Assembly (NCBI GenBank): GCA_043770215.1
Contig: JAYVIQ010000166.1
Location: 1-6,390, forward strand
Reading direction: 5' to 3'
DNA length: 6,390 nt
From: JAYVIQ01 sp043770215
Lineage (GTDB): Bacteria; Bacteroidota; Bacteroidia; Cytophagales; JAAEPT01
Shown: one piece after another, positions 5,893 through 6,390 of the stretch
Layout of the letters: each line of letters starts with the position of its first letter
Numbering within the stretch: the first letter of the stretch is position 1
Translations under genes and position numbers: made by a program
The notes under the pieces: model-generated
What the model saw: only the letters and a program-made list of their open reading frames with translations
Databases searched by the model: none
Told to the model about the DNA's origin: nothing

Positions 5893-6390
5893 ACCAATAC
5901 AATGATTTGTCTTCCGGGAATATTTCAAATAAGAATATAATGATTTTTAGTACAGAAGATAATGTTTTAGAGATATTGCAAAGTGGTGTAACAACATCTA
6001 CTATTGCTAGAACAGAGGGATTGTTTTGTAGAGGTGTTACAAGAAAAGCTTATTCTACAGAGTCTATTTTAGTTGATCAAAATGTTCAAAGAAGTCAGTT
6101 TGGATTGATTTTAAACGGGGATATATTAACGCGTATGGGTGTGGATTATGATTCTTTTGGTGTTTATTTCAAATTATTTCAAGGTGCTTATATTTATTTT
6201 AGACCACAAGGGACTGAACCGCTTTATCCCATAAGCGGAAACTTCGCTCTAGATAATTATAAACTTTGGACTACTAATTGTAAAAGAAATTATGATAAAT
6301 CAAATGTTTTTAATTTAACAAATGCTAATGGTTTTAGAGACGAAATATATTCAGGGACAAGTAATGTTTCTAAATTTGAAATTAGAGTTA
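5871..6390 (+). pseudogene. Lipoprotein gene, -1 frame continuation, runs off window
   Basis: Reading from 5871 in the frame one base back from the lipoprotein start gives 173 codons without a stop, up to the window edge. It begins VLDKKYLDQYNDL and then NIMIFSTEDNVLEIL. Joining it after residue 119 of the upstream frame yields a smooth EQVL-VLDKKYLDQY junction, as if one base (a G near 5871) were missing. The joined protein would exceed 290 residues. Later segments are rich in aromatic and polar residues (GVYFKLFQGAYIYFRPQG) and suggest a beta-rich extracellular domain. Two cysteines (in GLFCRG and TTNCKRN) could pair. A separate start at ATG 5940-5942 is possible, but it falls within what looks like continuous domain sequence. 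The gene may be a true pseudogene, a sequencing or assembly error, or use -1 slippage. No family was identified. Confidence 0.65.
5880..5886 (+). other. A AAA AAT heptamer, possible -1 slippery site
   Basis: In the upstream lipoprotein frame the codons ATA AAA AAT ATT TAG contain the pattern X XXY YYZ at 5880-5886. A -1 slip there would enter exactly the open downstream frame at TAT (5886-5888), one codon before the stop. No convincing downstream stem or upstream Shine-Dalgarno-like stimulator was recognised. Such heptamers are common in AT-rich DNA, so the match alone is weak evidence. Confidence 0.25.

Noticed and set aside
5940..6390. Independent gene starting at ATG 5940
   Set aside because: The open frame extends upstream to at least 5871 with coding-like sequence that joins well to the preceding lipoprotein frame. 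A frameshifted single gene is more likely.

Overview
The window looks like a chromosomal segment from a member of the Bacteroidota, most likely a marine-type flavobacterium. It is strongly AT-rich by eye. It has promoter-like elements of the TTG / TAnnTTTG class, A-rich leaders without clear Shine-Dalgarno sites, and lipoproteins with short Bacteroidota-style signal peptides. The ValRS and ScpA sequences also read like flavobacterial versions.

Layout. Positions 1-114 show no gene. Three genes then lie on the minus strand: valS (115-2724, valyl-tRNA synthetase), scpA (2939-3685, condensin kleisin subunit, TTG start) and an msrB-msrA fusion lipoprotein (4023-5054, methionine sulfoxide reductase). 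They are separated by 214 and 337 bases. Plausible promoters can be placed before valS and msrBA, so they are probably separate transcription units rather than a tight operon. A divergent region of about 460 bases follows. It holds the msrBA promoter, a doubtful 42-codon ORF and three exact tandem copies of an 11-bp unit. At the right end a plus-strand gene encodes a putative surface lipoprotein. It starts at 5515, hits a stop at 5890-5892, and continues openly in the -1 frame to the window edge.

How the genes relate. valS and scpA are housekeeping genes (translation; chromosome segregation). msrBA encodes a lipid-anchored envelope enzyme that repairs oxidised methionine. The right-hand gene is a lipoprotein of unknown function, probably exported to the cell surface. 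I see no shared pathway, mobile element, CRISPR array, phage gene or defence system. The points most worth checking are the frameshift in the right-hand lipoprotein gene (indel, sequencing error or -1 slippage at A AAA AAT), the cysteine-poor MsrB-MsrA, and the 11-bp repeats just before the lipoprotein gene.
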